A stretch of DNA of 64,000 nucleotides from Pseudobdellovibrionaceae bacterium (GTDB taxonomy: Bacteria; Bdellovibrionota; Bdellovibrionia; Bdellovibrionales; UBA1609), in contig CANEZP010000004.1 in assembly GCA_947444305.1 (NCBI GenBank), forward strand, positions 264,207-328,206, written 5' to 3'. Positions 60,422 through 64,000 of the stretch are shown piece by piece. Both the position numbers and the translations under genes were made by a program. The stretch's first letter is position 1; each line of letters opens with the position of its first letter. The notes under the pieces are model-generated. The model was given only the letters and a program-made list of their open reading frames with translations, made no database searches and had not been told where the DNA came from.

Positions 60422-61774
60422 TTATTGATCGAGAATTTGGCCCGAGAACAACCGGGCATCTAAGTGATATTGATGATAGTCGTACAGCGCCGTCCAGCGG
60501 CGGATGTCGACGTCCGCGACGTCTTGCTCACGCAAATTCACCACGAACAAATCCGAAGCGCCCTGCGTCCAACGGTTCTTCTCGGCCTCGGCGATCGTTT
60601 TGGTGCCTTCAAATTCTTTGGTCGTGGTTTCCCAACGGATGCGGGAATCCGCGCTGGCTTTGATGAAGAAACTCAATTGCTGAGTGAGCTGGGCTTCAAG
60701 GTATTGTTTGTTCTTATCGATCGCGGCGACCTTGTTGCGATACGATACCCGCTTGCCGCCGGCTTTCTGATTCTCAAGCGGAAAATCAAATTTTACCCCT
60801 ATTTCCAAACGCTCAGGATTGTACGGATCGTTCACCGAAAGATCTTTGGAACCTAAAACTTCGAGGTTTAAACCCGGTAGCCTCGATTGATCATAAAAGA
60901 CAGACTCGGTTTTGAGTTTTTCTTTTTCGAGCTCGATTAATTTCAATTGGGGATTCTGCGTAATCGTCGTGAGCGGAATCGTCGTCTCATTTTTTTGCAA
61001 TATATTATCGGGACTCGGTTCGGCGGGCAGAACCATCGGTTGGCCGCGCTCATCACTTAACATCACCGCCAGCTCGGTGCGGACTTTATTCAGGTCGATT
61101 TCATTTTTAACGATATCCCCGCTCCGCTTGTCGATGGCCCTTTGGTTGTCGGTCACCTTCATCCGGTCGATATCACCGGCGCGGAACTTGCGCTCGATCA
61201 TTTCGTGCCGCTTCTTGGCTAGCTCGAAAATATTGCGGTTGATTTTCAATTTTTGCGTCTCGAGAATCCACTTATAATAAAGCGAAAGAGATTTGTGCAG
61301 ATAGACCATTTTCTTCAGGAACACTTCGAGGTCGGCCTGCTTTTTTTCGATCTCTTTTACTTTTAAGTTGGTTCGAAATTCATCCGTTTTAAAATTTCGC
61401 AGCAACGGCACCGACAGCCCGGCGAAGACTTCACCGGCACCCGAGGTCTTCATCTTGCCGTCGTAGGCCGGGTACTGCCCCAAGCCCCGCCGGTGCCCGG
61501 CCACCAGACTCGTGCCCCCGAGGGTCGTCTGCTTTTCGATGGCGGCTTCAAAATACCCGTACTCGTAACGTTCTTCGAGTCGGTTCTTCGATCTGAAAAC
61601 GAGCTTGTGATCAAATTCCCCGTCGGCCGCGGTGAGTTCGCCCTTTGCCGACTCGGCCTTCAATTCCGCCTCTTGAATCAACGGAAAATTGGTGAGCACC
61701 GCTTTGACCACGTCTTTTTCGGTCAACGCGTAAGCCTGTGAGGTGAATGCCATCAGGCAGAACAAAAACTTCAC
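60422..61774 (-). CDS. TolC-family outer-membrane channel
   Basis: 450 residues starting at GTG 61774, overlapping the HlyD gene stop by 4 bases. Signal peptide (FLFCLMAFTSQAYA). Long helical stretches with coiled-coil pattern (KVKEIEKKQADLEVFLKK, ELAVMLSDERGQP) and barrel-like strands fit the TolC/OprM fold, in the usual two-repeat arrangement. It would form the outer-membrane exit of the export system encoded by the two genes upstream. It is the last gene of the operon. Confidence 0.88.
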   Translation of the reverse strand: MKFLFCLMAFTSQAYALTEKDVVKAVLTNFPLIQEAELKAESAKGELTAADGEFDHKLVFRSKNRLEERYEYGYFEAAIEKQTTLGGTSLVAGHRRGLGQYPAYDGKMKTSGAGEVFAGLSVPLLRNFKTDEFRTNLKVKEIEKKQADLEVFLKKMVYLHKSLSLYYKWILETQKLKINRNIFELAKKRHEMIERKFRAGDIDRMKVTDNQRAIDKRSGDIVKNEIDLNKVRTELAVMLSDERGQPMVLPAEPSPDNILQKNETTIPLTTITQNPQLKLIELEKEKLKTESVFYDQSRLPGLNLEVLGSKDLSVNDPYNPERLEIGVKFDFPLENQKAGGKRVSYRNKVAAIDKNKQYLEAQLTQQLSFFIKASADSRIRWETTTKEFEGTKTIAEAEKNRWTQGASDLFVVNLREQDVADVDIRRWTALYDYHQYHLDARLFSGQILDQ

Positions 61775-62808
61775 TGAGTTTTATCGCCTTGCGCCGCTTT
61801 GTCGGCGTCGGATGAGAGCATGCGGTTTAGTTCATCCTTGATCGGCGCGAGCACCGGCGGGAAGCCGTTGAGCTGACGCCAAACTTCCTGCAGTACGACC
61901 GAGTCGCGGAGGCGGATGTAGCCCTTCGCGTTTACGCCTAGGCGCAAAATCCTTTGGCTGGGCCACTCGGCCGCGGGCACTAAAAGCACCCTGAATTTGC
62001 CGTCGAAAGAACTGGCTTGGTCAATTAGATGAACTTTGCCTTTGAAAGTTCCGATCGCGATCGACGGCCAACCCGCGATTTGCAGCGCGGGCCATCCTTC
62101 AAATTGGATCTCGGCTTTTTGACCCGGCAGCAACATCGCGGCGTCGTTGCCGTCCACCCAGAGTTCAACCGCGGCCGTCTTCACGTCGGGCGTAAAAATC
62201 GCGATGGGGTTGCCCGCCTTGATCAACTGACCACGCTCGCCGGGCATAATGCGCGTGATGGTTCCGTTGCGCGGGGCCAATATCTTTTGCATCGACTGCC
62301 GCGACAACTGCGTTTCGGATTTCGTTAACGTCGCTAAATTTTTTGAATGTTCCACCGACAACTTTGAATACTCGATCTTCGCCTTTTCGTAATCTTTGCG
62401 CGAAGAGAGCCCCTCGTCGAAAAGTTTCTTTTGTCGTTCGAGATCGATCTTGGCCGTATCCATCATCAATTGCGCCGAGGCTAAGCCGGTCGAAGCCGCG
62501 TTCTTCTCGCGCTCGAGACGGTCGAGGAGCGACGGATCGTTATCGATAAGATCGGCGATGAGCTGACCTTCCTCTACCCGGTCACCTTCGCTCACGTGCC
62601 ATGCTTTAATAAAGCCACCGAGCGGCGCCGTTAGGGTTTGCACCCGCTCGTTCGGATTGATCGCGGTCACCTTGCCGGTCGCCACGGTAAACGCCGTCCA
62701 AGGACAGAACGCGAACATGAAGAAAGCGATCACGGCGATCTTAAGCCATTTCTTCTTGGTCGGCGCAAACGTTAGCCTTGGCCGGATCAGCTCCCGCAAC
62801 TCACGCAT
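61771..62808 (-). CDS. HlyD-family membrane fusion (adaptor) protein
   Basis: 345 residues from ATG 62808; an earlier ATG at 62859 would lengthen it into the upstream gene. One N-terminal membrane helix (IAVIAFFMFAFCPWTAFTV), a lipoyl-like/beta-barrel part (VSEGDRVEEGQLIADL), a coiled-coil hairpin (about 90-170) and the second half of the lipoyl domain (APRNGTITRIMPGERGQLIKAGNPI). This is the periplasmic link between an inner-membrane transporter and TolC. It overlaps both neighbours by a few bases. Confidence 0.88.
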   Translation of the reverse strand: MRELRELIRPRLTFAPTKKKWLKIAVIAFFMFAFCPWTAFTVATGKVTAINPNERVQTLTAPLGGFIKAWHVSEGDRVEEGQLIADLIDNDPSLLDRLEREKNAASTGLASAQLMMDTAKIDLERQKKLFDEGLSSRKDYEKAKIEYSKLSVEHSKNLATLTKSETQLSRQSMQKILAPRNGTITRIMPGERGQLIKAGNPIAIFTPDVKTAAVELWVDGNDAAMLLPGQKAEIQFEGWPALQIAGWPSIAIGTFKGKVHLIDQASSFDGKFRVLLVPAAEWPSQRILRLGVNAKGYIRLRDSVVLQEVWRQLNGFPPVLAPIKDELNRMLSSDADKAAQGDKTQ

Positions 62809-63655
62809 TTTGCCGCCCGATGACTTTTCTAATTTTGAGCTTACTTGTCTCATAATCATAAACCGACTCGAGCGTCAGCGGCAGCTTCGCCAAAGGAATA
62901 AAAATGCCGGAGATTATGATCTCGGCCGACACGAGTTGCCCGACCGACAATTGGTTCGCCTTGATCAAGTAACAACCGATCGCGAGCAGCAAAGTCTGCA
63001 CGACGACGATTAAAGCCGAAACCTTAACCGAATTGCGCCGCACAAATTTAAAGTGACCCTCACGGGCCAACAAAAAGTCGCGCTGATCGGAAACCTGCAC
63101 TTCTCCGTCGGAGTGAATGACGTCATAGAGGTGATATTTTTCGTTCGACTCTTTTAAGGACGAAGTCAACGCCGACAAAGACGAGCGGTGGATCTGGTAA
63201 AGCGTCACCACGATGAGAATCGGAATCGGTAAGAAGGCCGGATGAAACAAGACGATGGTCGTTAGACCGAAGACCATGAAAAGCGCCAGCTCGATGAGGT
63301 TCGAATACGATTTCGAGAACGACTTCATGAGGTTCATGACCTCGAAGTAATAGTGCGAATATTCTTTTACGTTGAAATTGCGCCAGCGATCGATCTCGAT
63401 ACAAAAGATTTCGCGCTGAAGAGATTCGTTGATCACGAGTTGGGAGTGCTTAATGACCTGGGAAATTACCAAACCCACGACGATCACGAGGATAAAGCCC
63501 GTGATATTCAGCCATAGCCCGCTGAGCGCCAAATTATTCACTAGGAACTGCACGCCGAGCGGAACGATGAGCGTAGATAGCCCGTAGGCGAGAGAGTAAT
63601 AAACGTAAAGCCGGTGATAGCGAAGACGCTTAATGATCTCGAAAAAATACTTCAT
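62801..63655 (-). CDS. ABC exporter transmembrane domain without ATPase domain
   Basis: 284 residues: six membrane helices of an ABC type I exporter half (VYYSLAYGLSTLIVPLGVQF, ITGFILVIVVGLVISQVI, then two pairs), with an IDRWRNFNV-like cytoplasmic coupling part. The chain ends just after the last helix (KIRKVIGRQNA), where the nucleotide-binding domain would normally begin. No Walker or signature motif is seen in any frame after it. It is first of three export genes; a separate ATPase may be encoded elsewhere, or the system uses another energy source. Confidence 0.82.
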   Translation of the reverse strand: MKYFFEIIKRLRYHRLYVYYSLAYGLSTLIVPLGVQFLVNNLALSGLWLNITGFILVIVVGLVISQVIKHSQLVINESLQREIFCIEIDRWRNFNVKEYSHYYFEVMNLMKSFSKSYSNLIELALFMVFGLTTIVLFHPAFLPIPILIVVTLYQIHRSSLSALTSSLKESNEKYHLYDVIHSDGEVQVSDQRDFLLAREGHFKFVRRNSVKVSALIVVVQTLLLAIGCYLIKANQLSVGQLVSAEIIISGIFIPLAKLPLTLESVYDYETSKLKIRKVIGRQNA

Positions 63656-63711
63656 GGCATGATCTTATGTTGCAGCACTACAACAGATCATGCCACCGGC
63701 TTAAAAAAAGT

Positions 63712-64000
63712 TCAACGCTGAACGTTCGCTAATTCGTTAGTCAACAACTGGACCGCCATGCGTTCGCCCCCGGCTTTCGACGGGTGAAAACAATCGCTCG
63801 CTAAATCCCCGACCTGGAATTCGATCTTTTTAATCGAAGCCGCGTACTCGGCCGTGATGGGCAAGTTTTTCGCGTTGAACTCGGCGATGACTTTAATGAT
63901 CGCCTCTTGTTGCGCGTCTTGCAGAAGCTTGAGATGCGCAATGCGGACGGCGGGATCGCCACCGGCCAGAATGCCGCGGCAAGCACTGATCAAAGTATTG
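63712..64000 (-). CDS. GDSL/SGNH-type hydrolase, C-terminal part cut by window edge
   Basis: The frame is open from the right edge (TTG at 63993 is an internal codon) to the stop at 63712, giving about 95 residues. It contains DLASDCFHPSKAGGERMA, the block V Asp-x-x-His motif of SGNH/GDSL esterases (DCFHPS), near the C-terminus. The N-terminal GDS box lies outside the window. Such enzymes are esterases or lipases, often secreted. Function cannot be fixed further. Confidence 0.75.
   Translation of the reverse strand, partial: NTLISACRGILAGGDPAVRIAHLKLLQDAQQEAIIKVIAEFNAKNLPITAEYAASIKKIEFQVGDLASDCFHPSKAGGERMAVQLLTNELANVQR

Overview
The window comes from a Gram-negative (didermic) bacterium. It encodes a TolC-family channel, a TonB-dependent receptor, an outer-membrane-barrel-like protein, many lipoproteins and proteins with cleavable signal peptides. 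Coding density is very high, with many 1-14 bp overlaps, several TTG or GTG starts, and a large share of exported proteins with no recognisable family. Together with many hybrid histidine kinases, a carotenoid operon and pseudopilins, this fits a free-living or predatory Bdellovibrionota/Deltaproteobacteria-like genome. That placement is inference: there is no rRNA or other phylogenetic marker here. I saw no rRNA, tRNA or CRISPR array.

Layout. 0-6.5 kb: one exported protein facing a tightly overlapping four-gene operon (beta-barrel-like protein, large lipoprotein, two membrane-anchored exported proteins) of unknown function. 6.6-13.6 kb: M3 peptidase, dihydrolipoamide-dehydrogenase-like flavoprotein, a striking 101-bp inverted repeat, an NHL-repeat lipoprotein and unknown exported proteins. 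13.6-17.7 kb: hybrid kinase divergent from a response regulator/kinase pair. 17.7-21.7 kb: cysteine-rich exported protein, HAD phosphatase, an exported peptidylarginine/agmatine-deiminase-like enzyme, and an exported protein with two C-terminal repeats. 21.7-24.6 kb: divergent paralogous minor-pseudopilin genes, a HAMP-only membrane protein, a Y1/REP-type transposase. 24.6-28.8 kb: metal-uptake island (TonB receptor, two paralogous exported proteins, thioredoxin-like protein, Fur-family regulator) around a palindromic candidate operator.

28.8-32.4 kb: haem-binding lipoprotein, exported protein, an alpha/beta-hydrolase gene split by an in-frame TGA, PAP2 phosphatase. 32.5-37.4 kb: carotenoid operon crtY-crtE-crtI-crtB plus an unknown integral membrane protein, giving a route from prenyl diphosphates to phytoene, lycopene and beta-carotene-type products. 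37.4-39 kb: two-gene ABC exporter. 39-43.3 kb: two divergent hybrid kinases and a receiver protein. 43.3-48.4 kb: cation/proton antiporter, small lipoprotein, a possible caspase-fold protein, other exported proteins, GNAT acetyltransferase, receiver protein. 48.7-50.4 kb: GAF hybrid kinase.

50.4-60.4 kb: light and stress genes: photolyase, hemerythrin, DUF1360 protein, CBS-pair protein, HAD phosphatase, small membrane proteins, exported SDR-like protein, ClC channel/antiporter and a bacteriophytochrome hybrid kinase. 60.4-63.7 kb: a TolC/HlyD/ABC-membrane-domain export operon whose ABC protein has no ATPase domain. The right edge cuts a GDSL/SGNH hydrolase. Light sensing (phytochrome), photoprotection (carotenoids) and photorepair (photolyase) recur in the window, as do near-identical kinase cores in four of the six kinases.
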